Below are positions 1 through 8,169 of a stretch of 33,116 bases of DNA, piece by piece; position 1 is the stretch's first letter, and the number at the start of each line of letters is the position of its first letter. The stretch is from Chitinophagaceae bacterium. Lineage in GTDB: Bacteria; Bacteroidota; Bacteroidia; Chitinophagales; Chitinophagaceae. The position numbers were made by a program, and so were the translations under genes. The stretch covers positions 1 through 33,116 of the forward strand of contig SAIX01000008.1 in assembly GCA_004028765.1 (NCBI GenBank), written 5' to 3'. Under the pieces are notes generated by a model. That model was given only the letters and a program-made list of their open reading frames with translations. It made no database searches and was not told where the DNA came from.

Positions 1-10
1 GCTGAAATAT

Positions 11-18
11 TATATTTG
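11..18 (+). promoter_or_regulatory. Bacteroidota -7 promoter element for the LolA-like gene
   Basis: TATATTTG matches the Bacteroidota -7 consensus TAnnTTTG exactly and lies 19 nt before the ATG at 38. The -33 element would fall outside the window, so only half of the promoter can be seen. Confidence 0.6.
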
Positions 19-37
19 CGCCCAATAAACCAGCCTG

Positions 38-664
38 ATGAAGAAATTTTATACGAGTGCACTCCTGATATTTTCTGCATTTGCCCTTTTTGCCCAGAAC
101 GATCCCGCAGCCAAAAAAGTACTGGATGCGGTGGGCGCAAAAGTAAAATCAGCCAAGGGTATCACCGCAAATTGCACACTTACCTCATTCACCAGCAAAG
201 GCAAACCCAACGGTTCAAAGCTGATCGACCTTACGATGAAGGGGGAAAAATATTTCATCAAACAGGGCAAAACCGAAATCACCTGTGATGGTGTGAATGT
301 TTACCAGTACGACGGTGATAAAACCATTACCAAATCTTCCGTGGCAGAAGGCAGCCAGACACTCAGCCCGCAGAAATTATTATCCGGCACCTACGATAAA
401 GACTTTACCTATAAACTGGTTTCCTCCGCAGGCAGTTTTTATGAAATTGAAATGAAACCTGTCGATGCACGTAAAAATTTTCAGAAAGTGAATCTGTTTA
501 TCAACAAATCTGCCAGCACTTTTGCGAAAGCCCGTATCCTCGATAAAAGCAATAATATTACGGAAGTGAAAATGTCGAACCTGAACCTGAATGCATCTGT
601 GTCAGACACCAAATTCGTTTTCAACAAAAGCAAGTACCCCAAAGATGTTGAAGTGCTCGACTAA
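38..664 (+). CDS. lolA: LolA-like outer-membrane lipoprotein carrier protein
   Basis: A 208-residue exported protein. Residues 1-19 form a Sec signal peptide (hydrophobic run, cleavage after ALFA, mature N-terminus QND). The rest matches the LolA/DUF2092-like fold: a short helix with regularly spaced Ala/Lys (DPAAKKVLDAVGAKV), then beta strands such as FTSKGKPNGS, KGEKYFIKQGKTEITCDG and DGVNVYQYD, ending with FVFNKSKYPKDVEVLD. In this family the protein is a periplasmic chaperone that takes lipoproteins from LolCDE to the outer membrane. Length fits the family (about 200-230). In Bacteroidota LolA commonly stands alone or beside ftsK; no Lol partner is visible here. A -7 element precedes it and a strong terminator follows. 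Family assignment is by pattern, and precise substrate is unknown. Confidence 0.8.
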   Translation: MKKFYTSALLIFSAFALFAQNDPAAKKVLDAVGAKVKSAKGITANCTLTSFTSKGKPNGSKLIDLTMKGEKYFIKQGKTEITCDGVNVYQYDGDKTITKSSVAEGSQTLSPQKLLSGTYDKDFTYKLVSSAGSFYEIEMKPVDARKNFQKVNLFINKSASTFAKARILDKSNNITEVKMSNLNLNASVSDTKFVFNKSKYPKDVEVLD

Positions 665-685
665 ACAGGCACTATCTGTTTAACC

Positions 686-714
686 AAAACCGGGAAAAAT
701 GTCCCGGTTTTTTT
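686..714 (+). terminator. Rho-independent terminator of the LolA-like gene
   Basis: Perfect 10-bp stem AAAACCGGGA / TCCCGGTTTT (686-695 with 702-711), 6-nt loop, and the T run continues to 714. Confidence 0.85.
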
Positions 715-794
715 GCGCCCATGCAAAAATAACCTGCCTTATCGGAACAGTCATTACATCGTTTTACTCATATAACAAATCGTATTTTTAGAAT

Positions 795-1925
795 ATGAAG
801 AACTATGGTTTATTCGGATACCTGCTGCTGTTTTCAATAACGGCTTCTGCCCAGTTTTCTGTTCGCCTTATTATTACAGATGTAGCTACGCGGAAAAATG
901 ACGACATCTACCTGATGGGGAATTTTAATAACTGGAACCCGCATGATGAAAACTATAAACTCAAGCCTTTTGGTGGCTCAAGGAAGAGCATTGTATTGAA
1001 AGATATCGCTGCCGGTACCTATGCGTTTAAATTTACAAGAGGTGCAACCGACAGGATCGAAACCACTTCTGATGGTCGTGATATCAACGACCGCGTGATC
1101 GAAGTGAATGCAGATATCTCGCAGGAATTTACCATCGCAGGCTGGAAAGATGATTACCCCGATGTCCCTAAAAAATATACGGCCAGCCCGCAGGTGCGGA
1201 TTATCGATACGGCCTTTCAGATACCCCAACTCGGAAGAAAAAGAAGGATATGGATCTACCTGCCAAAAGGATATGCTGGTTCATCCAAGATTTACCCGGT
1301 ATTGTATATGCACGACGGGCAGAATTTATTTAACCAGCAAACCGCCCGCGCCGAAGAATGGGGCGTGGATGAATGTCTCGATACCCTGCAGCAGCAAACA
1401 GCGAAGGAATGTATCGTGGTTGGAATTGATAATAGCCGAGAAAGGGATAGGGAGTACAATCCTTATGACGATCCCAAAAACGGGAAAGGAGAGGGGAAGC
1501 AGTACCTGGAGTTTATTGTCAAAACGCTCAAGCCTTTTATTGATTCGAAATACCACACCAAAAAATCTGTTGAAAATACTTTTATTGCCGGCAGTGAAAA
1601 GGGGGCAGTGATCAGTCTTTATGCAATGCTTCAATACCCGGATGTTTTTGGAGCTGCCGGTATTTTTTCTCCATGCTTCTTCATATCTGATAAGATATTT
1701 CCTGAACTTGAAAAATTTGTTCCGGCCCGGGTGTCGCGCTTCTTTATGTACATAGGGAAACGCGAACCGCAGGATATACAACCCGGATTTGAAAAAATGG
1801 CCGCTTTGCTGGCGAAACAACCCGCTTTCACGGTACGTACCGTGGTTAACCCATTAGGCAAACAGAATGAAACAAGCTGGAGCGAGGAGTTTGCGCATTT
1901 TTATAAATGGCTGATGAATAATTGA
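795..1925 (+). CDS. Exported esterase-fold protein with N-terminal CBM48-like domain; catalytic Ser and His replaced
   Basis: 376 residues. Residues 1-19 are a signal peptide (cut after TASA). Residues 20-115 look like a CBM48/E-set carbohydrate-binding module (YLMGNFNNWNP, then AGTYAFKFTRG). Residues 135-374 match the esterase D / Fes-like alpha/beta hydrolase family (PVLYMHDGQNLF, VVGIDNSRERDREYNPY, YPDVFGAAGIFSP). In that family the nucleophile elbow reads GSSxGG; here it is GSEKGA, so the Ser is Glu268. The catalytic His lies in a G-x-H-N-E-x-x-W motif; here it is GKQNETSW, so His becomes Gln357. Scaffold residues around both sites are conserved, and the frame is intact with no stop. It is probably a non-catalytic binding or sensing relative, although another chemistry cannot be excluded. 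It converges on the RNase Z gene. Confidence 0.8.
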   Translation: MKNYGLFGYLLLFSITASAQFSVRLIITDVATRKNDDIYLMGNFNNWNPHDENYKLKPFGGSRKSIVLKDIAAGTYAFKFTRGATDRIETTSDGRDINDRVIEVNADISQEFTIAGWKDDYPDVPKKYTASPQVRIIDTAFQIPQLGRKRRIWIYLPKGYAGSSKIYPVLYMHDGQNLFNQQTARAEEWGVDECLDTLQQQTAKECIVVGIDNSRERDREYNPYDDPKNGKGEGKQYLEFIVKTLKPFIDSKYHTKKSVENTFIAGSEKGAVISLYAMLQYPDVFGAAGIFSPCFFISDKIFPELEKFVPARVSRFFMYIGKREPQDIQPGFEKMAALLAKQPAFTVRTVVNPLGKQNETSWSEEFAHFYKWLMNN

Positions 1926-1941
1926 TGTATTCGTCCCCCTA

Positions 1942-1982
1942 CTATTAACTGTCAACTATTAACTATTAGCTATTAACTATTG
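1942..1982. repeat. Degenerate 7-nt tandem repeat, consensus CTATTAA
   Basis: Six consecutive units in strict 7-nt register: CTATTAA, CTGTCAA, CTATTAA, CTATTAG, CTATTAA and a partial CTATTG. It lies between the convergent ends of the esterase-fold gene and the RNase Z gene and ends just before the RNase Z stop codon (1986). Confidence 0.8.
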
Positions 1983-1985
1983 TCT

Positions 1986-2891
1986 TCACCCGATCTTATA
2001 CGTCACCCCCTCTATAGCCAGTTCTGTATTTTCAAAAACCTCCCGGGCCTCGGTCCTGAATGCATCCAGGGTCTCATACTTGCTGCTGAAATGACCGATC
2101 AGTAATTTTTCCACCCCGGCTTTCTGTGCGATCATTGCTGCCTGCACCGTGGTGGAATGAAAACGGTTTTCCGCCCTTTCGGTAAGGTCTTTCAGGTAAG
2201 TGGTTTCATGGTATAACACACTAACCCCTTTTACTTTTTCAATAATCCCTTCATCATATTTTGTATCTGCACAAAAACCATAACTGCGCGGCGCTTTGTT
2301 TGGAATCGTAACCGCTTCGTTCGGTATAATATTCCCATCCTTGGTTTCGTAGTCTGCCCCGCTTTTTAATTGCTCATAATAAGCCGCAGGTATTTCATAC
2401 CGGAGCAGTTTTTCTTTGTCGATCTTACGCGGCTTCCTTTTTTCCCGGATTACAAAGCCCCAGCAGGGGATGCGGTGCTTTGTACTAAAACATTCTACGC
2501 TGAACCTGGGGCTCTCTGTCAGCAAACCTTCCTCCGTCAAAGGATGAAAATGCAATGGGAAAGGCAATCGGGTATCCGCAACTTTAAGTTGCAACTGTAT
2601 GATCCCTTCCAGTTCAGGCGGACCGTAAATATGCAGTTCCTGCTCACGGCCTAAAAGGCCCATACTCGTGATCAGTCCGATCAGGCCAAAATAATGATCG
2701 CCATGCAGGTGCGAAATGAATATGTGGTGGATCTTGCTCCGCCGGATCCTGTACCGCGAGATCTGCATCTGCGTTCCCTCCCCGCAATCAATCAGGAATA
2801 ACTGGTCGTTCAAAGTCACCACCTGCGCAGTAGGGTGCCTGTCATAAGCCGGCACAGCCGAATTGTTTCCCAGTATCGTTACCCCAAACAT
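1986..2891 (-). CDS. rnz: Ribonuclease Z (tRNA 3' processing endonuclease)
   Basis: 301 residues from the ATG at 2891. I prefer this start to an in-frame TTG 21 nt upstream because AGAAGGA sits just ahead of the ATG and MFGVTILGNNSAVP matches the usual N-terminus. It is a metallo-beta-lactamase-fold enzyme that cuts tRNA precursors after the discriminator base. The zinc-binding HxHxDH motif is visible as HLHGDH (61-66). Further ligands are likely in FSTKHRIPCWGF, FCADTKYDEG and IGHFSSKY. The segment LTERAENRFHSTTVQAA corresponds to the conserved region before the last His. Length is typical for the short bacterial form. It is transcribed divergently from rpsO. Confidence 0.95.
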   Translation of the reverse strand: MFGVTILGNNSAVPAYDRHPTAQVVTLNDQLFLIDCGEGTQMQISRYRIRRSKIHHIFISHLHGDHYFGLIGLITSMGLLGREQELHIYGPPELEGIIQLQLKVADTRLPFPLHFHPLTEEGLLTESPRFSVECFSTKHRIPCWGFVIREKRKPRKIDKEKLLRYEIPAAYYEQLKSGADYETKDGNIIPNEAVTIPNKAPRSYGFCADTKYDEGIIEKVKGVSVLYHETTYLKDLTERAENRFHSTTVQAAMIAQKAGVEKLLIGHFSSKYETLDAFRTEAREVFENTELAIEGVTYKIG

Positions 2892-2978
2892 TGTATTCCT
2901 TCTGAGCGGCAATATAATCGCAAATTGGCAAACCGCACCGATGAGCGATCATCTCTTCCACAAAATCCGCCTCAAAAA

Positions 2979-3011
2979 TTTCTCCAGTTCTCCCGGATTT
3001 TCTTACCTTTG
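2979..3011 (+). promoter_or_regulatory. Candidate promoter of rpsO
   Basis: TACCTTTG at 3004-3011 matches TAnnTTTG. TTTC at 2979-2982, one base off the -33 consensus TTTG, lies exactly 21 nt upstream. An A/G-rich ribosome-binding stretch (AAAGAAGGAAA) follows before the ATG at 3065. Confidence 0.65.
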
Positions 3012-3064
3012 CCCGCGATAAAAAAAGAAGGAAAAAAATTCCAGGAGTCATTAAACATTTTGAG

Positions 3065-3337
3065 ATGCCTTATTTAACCACAGAAAAAAAAGCAAGCATT
3101 TTTACTGAATTCGGCGGTAAAGCCAGCAATACCGGCTCTATCGAAGGACAGATTGCTTTGCTGACTGAGCGTATTACGCAGATTTCCAGCCATTTACAAG
3201 CTAACAAACACGATCATTCCACCCAGCGCGGACTGATGCAACTCGTAGGTAAGCGCAAACGCCTGCTTACTTATATGCAGAAGCATAACCTGCAGGGATA
3301 CCGTGCACTGATCGAGAAATTAGGTCTGAGGAAATAA
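3065..3337 (+). CDS. rpsO: 30S ribosomal protein uS15
   Basis: 90 residues, the standard length. It binds the central domain of 16S rRNA at the h20/h21/h22 junction and contributes to an intersubunit bridge. Diagnostic segments are TGSIEGQIALLTERI (residues 23-37), the conserved HDHSTQRGLMQLVGKRKRLLTY block (48-70) with the rRNA-contacting His/Asp/Ser, and YRALIEKLGLRK at the end. pnp follows, an arrangement conserved across many bacterial phyla. Confidence 0.97.
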   Translation: MPYLTTEKKASIFTEFGGKASNTGSIEGQIALLTERITQISSHLQANKHDHSTQRGLMQLVGKRKRLLTYMQKHNLQGYRALIEKLGLRK

Positions 3338-3359
3338 TTATCAGGGTATGATAAAGGCT

Positions 3360-3401
3360 ATTCCCAACTGGCAGTAAAAGCGGTTGGGAATCGTCGTTTT
3401 T
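3360..3401 (+). terminator. Hairpin between rpsO and pnp (attenuator or processing site)
   Basis: A perfect 9-bp stem ATTCCCAAC / GTTGGGAAT (3360-3368 with 3383-3391) with a 14-nt loop, followed by a modest T run (3396-3401). It sits 22 nt past the rpsO stop and about 100 nt before pnp. It could terminate rpsO, partly attenuate read-through into pnp, or serve as an RNase cleavage site as in the enterobacterial rpsO-pnp transcript. Confidence 0.6.
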
Positions 3402-3494
3402 GTTCGTACCTCTTCTGCTCAGCCATATTACCAACCATGTGACCTGTAACCAGCCGAGTAAAGGCTTGTGCATGTCCTTATTCAAACAGAAAAT

Positions 3495-5675
3495 ATGTTA
3501 ACACAACCTATCAGCGTCAGCTTTGATCTGGGCGGTGGCCGTGAGGTTTTCATCGAAACAGGCAAACTGGCCCGCCAGGCCGACGGTGCAGTAACCGTAC
3601 GCCAGGGTAATTGCGTGATACTTGCCACCGTAGTGGCCAATAAAGAACCCAAAGAAGGACAGGATTTCTTCCCGCTCAGCGTGGATTACCAGGAAAAATT
3701 TGCTTCCGCAGGTCGTATCCCGGGCTCCTTCTTTAAACGTGAAGCCCGTTTAAACGATTACGAGATCCTTACCAGCCGACTGATCGACCGCGCATTACGT
3801 CCCTTATTTCCAGAGGATTATCTATGTGATGTTCAGGTACTTGTAAGCCTTGTTTCAAGTGATGAAGAAATTCTTCCGGACTCATTGGCCTGTCTTGCCG
3901 CATCAGCAGCACTGGCCGTTTCAGATATTCCGATTAAAGAAATTATCAGTGAAGTAAGGATTGGCCGTGTGAATGGCGCATACGTGATCAACCCTACCCG
4001 CAGCCAGCTGAAAGAATCTGACCTCGAATTTATCATTGCCGCCACGGAAAAGAACCTGATGATGGTGGAAGGGGAATCCAAAGAATGCAGCGAGGCAGAT
4101 CTCGTAAAAGCACTCGAAATTGCCCACGAAGCTATCCGCATCCAGATCAAAGCGCAGGCAGAACTCCGCGCTAAGAAAGGTGTAACCGGCAAACGTGATT
4201 ATAAAAAACCCGAGCAGGATGAAGCGATCCAGCAGAAAGTGATCGAATTCGCAAAACAACGCGTCTATGACATCTCCCGCAAAGGATCTTCTAAAAATGA
4301 GCGCAGCGAAGCCTACAGTGCATTGAAAGATGAACTGATCGCAAGTCTTGGCGAAGAGATCACGGATCTCCAGAAAAAACTAGCAAAAAAATACTACGAA
4401 GACCTGAAATGGGAAGTGGTGCGTGATATGATTCTTGACGATCGTATCCGTCTCGATGGCCGTAAACTGGATGAGGTACGTCCGCTGGCAATGGAAACAG
4501 AGCCCCTGCCAACACCACACGGGTCTGCGCTCTTCACAAGAGGTGAAACTCAGTCACTTACAACGGTTACTTTCGGAACAAAATTAGATGAGTTACTGGC
4601 CGAAACCGCCGCAAAATCTGAATACACCAAGTTCATCCTGCATTATAATTTCCCGCCATTCTCAACCGGTGAAGTGAAAATGATGCGTGGCCCCGGTCGC
4701 CGCGAAGTGGGACATGGTAACCTTGCCATGCGCAGCCTGAAGCAGATGATGCCGGGTGGGGAATATGCTTATACCGTAAGGGTGGTAAGTGATATCCTCG
4801 AAAGTAATGGCTCTTCATCAATGGCAACGGTTTGTGCGGGTTCGCTCGCCCTGATGGATGCCGGCGTGCCGATTCCAAAGCACGTAAGCGGGGTAGCAAT
4901 GGGACTGATCACCCGTGGTGATGGCAAATATGCGATTCTGACGGATATCCTGGGTGATGAAGACCATCTTGGCGATATGGATTTTAAAGTAACCGGAACC
5001 CGCGATGGTATCTGCGGTGTTCAGATGGATATTAAAGTAGACGGTTTGAGCATGGACGTGATGCGTGAAGCACTCGAACAGGCCCGCAAAGGACGATTGC
5101 ACATACTCGATGCGATGTACGAATGTATGCCCGCTCCGCGTCCGGAAGTGAAACCGCATGCACCGCGTATGATCAAACTGATCATCGACAAAGAATTCAT
5201 CGGTGCCGTGATCGGACCGGGTGGTAAAGTGATCCAGGAAATACAGCGCGAAACCGGCGCCACGATCAATATTGAAGAAGTGGGTAACCATGGTGAAGTA
5301 AGTATCTTCTCAGCTTCCAAAGAAAGCCTTGACGCCGCTGTGCGTTGGGTAAAAGGCATAACTGCCGTTCCGGAAGTGGGAGATGTGTATGAAGGGCCCG
5401 TAAAAGGGATTAAAGAATTTGGTGCGTTTGTTGAATTCATGCCCGGCAAACAGGGATTGCTTCACATCAGCGAGATCAGCTGGAAGCGATTGGAAAGCAT
5501 GGACGGCCTTTTTAAAGAAGGTGATATGGTGAAGGTAAAACTGGTAGGCCTTGATCCCAAGACCGGCAAGTTTAAACTCAGCCGTAAGGCTTTGATGCCA
5601 AAACCCGAACACAAGCCAAGGGAACAGAGAGATGATCACCAGGGCGAACAGTCTGCCGGTGATGCAAATGCATAA
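3495..5675 (+). CDS. pnp: Polyribonucleotide nucleotidyltransferase (PNPase)
   Basis: 726 residues from ATG 3495. A GTG 27 nt upstream would add nine residues not typical of the family, so I use MLTQPISVSFDLGGG as the start. It degrades RNA 3'-to-5' using phosphate. Domains in order are: first RNase PH domain (about 10-230), alpha-helical linker (240-320), second RNase PH domain (about 325-545) with the catalytic Asp pair in GDEDHLGDMDF, KH domain (about 560-620) with GxxG as GPGG, and S1 domain (about 628-700, GDVYEGPVKGIKEFGAFVEF). The C-terminal tail is short and charged. All key motifs are intact. It is probably co-transcribed at least in part with rpsO. Confidence 0.97.
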   Translation: MLTQPISVSFDLGGGREVFIETGKLARQADGAVTVRQGNCVILATVVANKEPKEGQDFFPLSVDYQEKFASAGRIPGSFFKREARLNDYEILTSRLIDRALRPLFPEDYLCDVQVLVSLVSSDEEILPDSLACLAASAALAVSDIPIKEIISEVRIGRVNGAYVINPTRSQLKESDLEFIIAATEKNLMMVEGESKECSEADLVKALEIAHEAIRIQIKAQAELRAKKGVTGKRDYKKPEQDEAIQQKVIEFAKQRVYDISRKGSSKNERSEAYSALKDELIASLGEEITDLQKKLAKKYYEDLKWEVVRDMILDDRIRLDGRKLDEVRPLAMETEPLPTPHGSALFTRGETQSLTTVTFGTKLDELLAETAAKSEYTKFILHYNFPPFSTGEVKMMRGPGRREVGHGNLAMRSLKQMMPGGEYAYTVRVVSDILESNGSSSMATVCAGSLALMDAGVPIPKHVSGVAMGLITRGDGKYAILTDILGDEDHLGDMDFKVTGTRDGICGVQMDIKVDGLSMDVMREALEQARKGRLHILDAMYECMPAPRPEVKPHAPRMIKLIIDKEFIGAVIGPGGKVIQEIQRETGATINIEEVGNHGEVSIFSASKESLDAAVRWVKGITAVPEVGDVYEGPVKGIKEFGAFVEFMPGKQGLLHISEISWKRLESMDGLFKEGDMVKVKLVGLDPKTGKFKLSRKALMPKPEHKPREQRDDHQGEQSAGDANA

Positions 5676-5682
5676 TTCACCT

Positions 5683-5714
5683 GAAAATGGCCCGGAAACG
5701 GGTCATTTTCTTTT
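5683..5714 (+). terminator. Terminator of pnp
   Basis: An 11-bp stem (5683-5693 with 5700-5710, one G-T pair), loop GGAAAC, then TTTT. It ends only 9 nt before the prmA start, so prmA may depend on read-through or on a promoter inside pnp. Confidence 0.75.
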
Positions 5715-5723
5715 ATAAATCGT

Positions 5724-6542
5724 ATGGAACAACAGTATTGTGAAATTTTTATAGAGGCCGTACCGGAGCTGCAGGAAATCCTGGTAGCCGAACTGGCAGA
5801 ATCGGGGTATGATGGGTTTGAAGAATCTGCTGAAGGGTTAAAAGCCTATATCAATGCAGTTGATTTTGATGAAATATTGTTAAATCAATTATTAAGAAAG
5901 TATAATCTAACGTTTTTAAAATCAATAATAAATAAACAAAATTGGAACCAGGTATGGGAATCCAATTTTGAACCGGTCCGGGTAGATGATTTTGTTGGGG
6001 TAAGGGCTGATTTTCATCCGCCTTATACCGATGTACGCCACGATATCGTGATCACCCCGAAAATGAGTTTCGGAACCGGTCACCACGCAACAACCTGGAT
6101 GGTGATGAAATTGATGGGAGAACTGGATTTCAGTAACCGGTCTGTATTCGATTTCGGCACCGGTACCGGTATCCTGGCGATACTGGCCGAAAAACTGGGT
6201 GCCCGCAAGGTATTTGCGGTAGATAATGATCCCTGGTGTATTGAAAATGCTTCAGAAAATATTTTAATTAACAAATGTAATAATATTGATATTCATTTGA
6301 ATGAAAAATTACATTTGACGAACAAATACGATATCATACTGGCGAATATCAACCGGAACATCATACTTGACAACCTCAGTGAACTGGTAAATGCCCTTCA
6401 TACCGGTGCGCAGATCCTTTTCAGTGGTTTGCTGGAATCGGATGAAAAAGAGATCGGAGCGGCCTGTGAAAAAGCCGGCCTAGACCACCATAAAACATTG
6501 ACCGGCAACGGTTGGATCGCTTTATGGTTTGTGCGAAAATGA
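5724..6542 (+). CDS. prmA: Ribosomal protein L11 methyltransferase
   Basis: 272 residues. It is an S-adenosylmethionine-dependent methyltransferase that trimethylates amino groups of ribosomal protein uL11. There is an N-terminal substrate-recognition domain (about 1-85). A class I methyltransferase fold follows with the PrmA-specific PKMSFGTGHHATT (112-124), the SAM-binding DFGTGTGILAI (143-153), the acidic loop AVDNDPWC, and NxN-type motif ANINRN (207-212). The first domain is somewhat shorter than in proteobacteria, as usual for Bacteroidota. The codons around 5870-5940 and 6250-6310 are notably AT-rich compared with neighbours, but the reading frame is intact. Confidence 0.93.
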   Translation: MEQQYCEIFIEAVPELQEILVAELAESGYDGFEESAEGLKAYINAVDFDEILLNQLLRKYNLTFLKSIINKQNWNQVWESNFEPVRVDDFVGVRADFHPPYTDVRHDIVITPKMSFGTGHHATTWMVMKLMGELDFSNRSVFDFGTGTGILAILAEKLGARKVFAVDNDPWCIENASENILINKCNNIDIHLNEKLHLTNKYDIILANINRNIILDNLSELVNALHTGAQILFSGLLESDEKEIGAACEKAGLDHHKTLTGNGWIALWFVRK

Positions 6543-6581
6543 TGTTTATCGATGTTAAAAAATCATTACCTTCATTTTCTG

Positions 6582-6589
6582 TATCTTTG
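6582..6589 (+). promoter_or_regulatory. -7 promoter element of plsY
   Basis: TATCTTTG matches TAnnTTTG exactly, 23 nt before the plsY ATG. I see no convincing -33 TTTG at the expected distance. Confidence 0.6.
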
Positions 6590-6612
6590 TACCCCCAAAC
6601 TTCAACCACCCA

Positions 6613-7257
6613 ATGAACGAAATTCTGCTCATTGTTTTAGCTTATTGTATTGGATCGGTGCCAACGGCTGTATGGATCAGCAAATCTCAATTTGGAATTG
6701 ATATCAGGGATTATGGCAGCGGCAATGCCGGGGCCACGAACACTTTCCGGGTGTTGGGTTCCAAATGGGGTACGATCGTTATGGTGATCGATATCCTGAA
6801 AGGTGTTCTCGCCACTTCTTTGTACATTTTTCTCCCTGAATACCTGAGCAACGAATTACACCGCACCAACCTGATGATCGGGCTGGGGCTTGCTTCCGTG
6901 CTTGGCCATATCTTCCCGGTATGGGCCGGTTTTAAAGGAGGAAAGGGTGTTGCCACACTGCTGGGTATGGCTGTAGCGATACAGCCCCTTGTTGCCCTCA
7001 GCTGCATCGGCGTATTCCTGCTGGTGCTTTACCTGACACGTTTTGTTTCCCTCAGTTCTATACTTGCAGGGGTATCTTTCATGGTGTTTATTCTGTTTAT
7101 TTTTAACGAGAAAGAACCTTTGTACCGCATATTCGCAGTACTGGTAGCGCTGATGGTGGTACTCACGCATCAGAAAAATCTTGGGCGTATCCTCAAAGGA
7201 ACGGAAAGTAAAGTGCCGATCCTGAAGCACCGCGACAAACGCCGCCAGCGGAAATAA
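6613..7257 (+). CDS. plsY: Acyl-phosphate glycerol-3-phosphate acyltransferase
   Basis: 214 residues, integral membrane. It transfers the acyl group from acyl-phosphate to glycerol-3-phosphate, the first step of phospholipid synthesis. The three family motifs are present: GSGNAGATN (about 37-45), the glycine-rich GHIFPVWAGFKGGKGVAT (about 97-114), and THQKNLGRILKGTESKV near the C-terminus (about 184-200). Between them are about five hydrophobic spans. A basic tail (HRDKRRQRK) ends the protein. The partner plsX is not in the window. Confidence 0.95.
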   Translation: MNEILLIVLAYCIGSVPTAVWISKSQFGIDIRDYGSGNAGATNTFRVLGSKWGTIVMVIDILKGVLATSLYIFLPEYLSNELHRTNLMIGLGLASVLGHIFPVWAGFKGGKGVATLLGMAVAIQPLVALSCIGVFLLVLYLTRFVSLSSILAGVSFMVFILFIFNEKEPLYRIFAVLVALMVVLTHQKNLGRILKGTESKVPILKHRDKRRQRK

Positions 7258-7338
7258 ATTTTTCTTACTCGGTTTTCGTAATTTAGCCTGAACCTGTTTG
7301 ATGACCTTTTGGCACCAACAGGTAAGTATCCATTTTCT

Positions 7339-8133
7339 ATGAAGCATTTTTGGCTATTTATCAGTTCCGTCCTTTTTATCTCCTGCGAAAGAAATGCCAT
7401 AACGGGCCGCAGCCAGTTAAGCTTGGTATCCGATGCCGATCTCCAGTCGATGGCCCTTACGCAATACAAATCCTTTCTTAATACCAATAAAGTGGTACCA
7501 ACTGGTAACCGGGATGCCGATATGGTAAAAAGGGTAGGGCAGCGCGTGTCTGCAGCATTGAAAGAATATTATTCCCAGAAAGGCTTGCCCAATGCTTTGA
7601 ACGGCTACCAGTGGGAATTCAACCTGGTTGACAATAAGGAAATAATTGCCTGGTGTATGCCCGGCGGAAAAGTGGTTTGTTATACCGGTCTGCTACCTGT
7701 AACCCGTAATGAGACTGCACTGGCTGTTGTGTTAGGACATGAGATCGCACATGCGATTCTTGGGCATGGAAAAGAAAAAATGAGCCGGCAACTGGCCGCA
7801 GAAGGTTTGGGTACACTTGCCGGTGCCGCGCTTGGCGCAGATACAAAAGCCGTTAATATTTTTAACCAGGTATATGGTGTAAGCGCCGAGTACGGGGCTT
7901 TGCTGCCCAATTCGCGCAAACAGGAACTGGAAGCGGATCATTATGGATTGATCTTTGCCGCTGCTGCCGGATACGATCCGAATGTGGCGGTAGAATTCTG
8001 GACCAGGATGGCATCACAATCGAACGGGCAGAAGCCACCCGCTTTTCTGAGCGACCATCCAAGTGATGAAGAAAGGATCGGCAAGATCAAAGAAGTATTA
8101 CCCGAGGCGCTTCAATATTATAAGCCGCGCTAA
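7339..8133 (+). CDS. M48-family metallopeptidase lipoprotein, active-site motif intact
   Basis: 264 residues from ATG 7339. An in-frame TTG 30 nt upstream is rejected because MKHFWLFISSVLFISC makes a complete lipoprotein signal with Cys16. The mature protein is a small soluble M48 peptidase of the YcaL/LoiP/BepA core type. It has the zinc-binding HEIAH (134-138), catalytic Glu135, downstream zinc ligand Glu196 in KQELEAD, and DHPSDEERI (239-247), the HP motif near the end. Such periplasmic proteases cut misfolded outer-membrane proteins in other bacteria, but the substrate here is unknown. A paralogue follows after 36 nt, and the two probably form one transcript ending at 9026. Confidence 0.9.
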   Translation: MKHFWLFISSVLFISCERNAITGRSQLSLVSDADLQSMALTQYKSFLNTNKVVPTGNRDADMVKRVGQRVSAALKEYYSQKGLPNALNGYQWEFNLVDNKEIIAWCMPGGKVVCYTGLLPVTRNETALAVVLGHEIAHAILGHGKEKMSRQLAAEGLGTLAGAALGADTKAVNIFNQVYGVSAEYGALLPNSRKQELEADHYGLIFAAAAGYDPNVAVEFWTRMASQSNGQKPPAFLSDHPSDEERIGKIKEVLPEALQYYKPR

Positions 8134-8169
8134 GAGGGATCTCTCATTGCAGAATCATTAATCTGCTGT

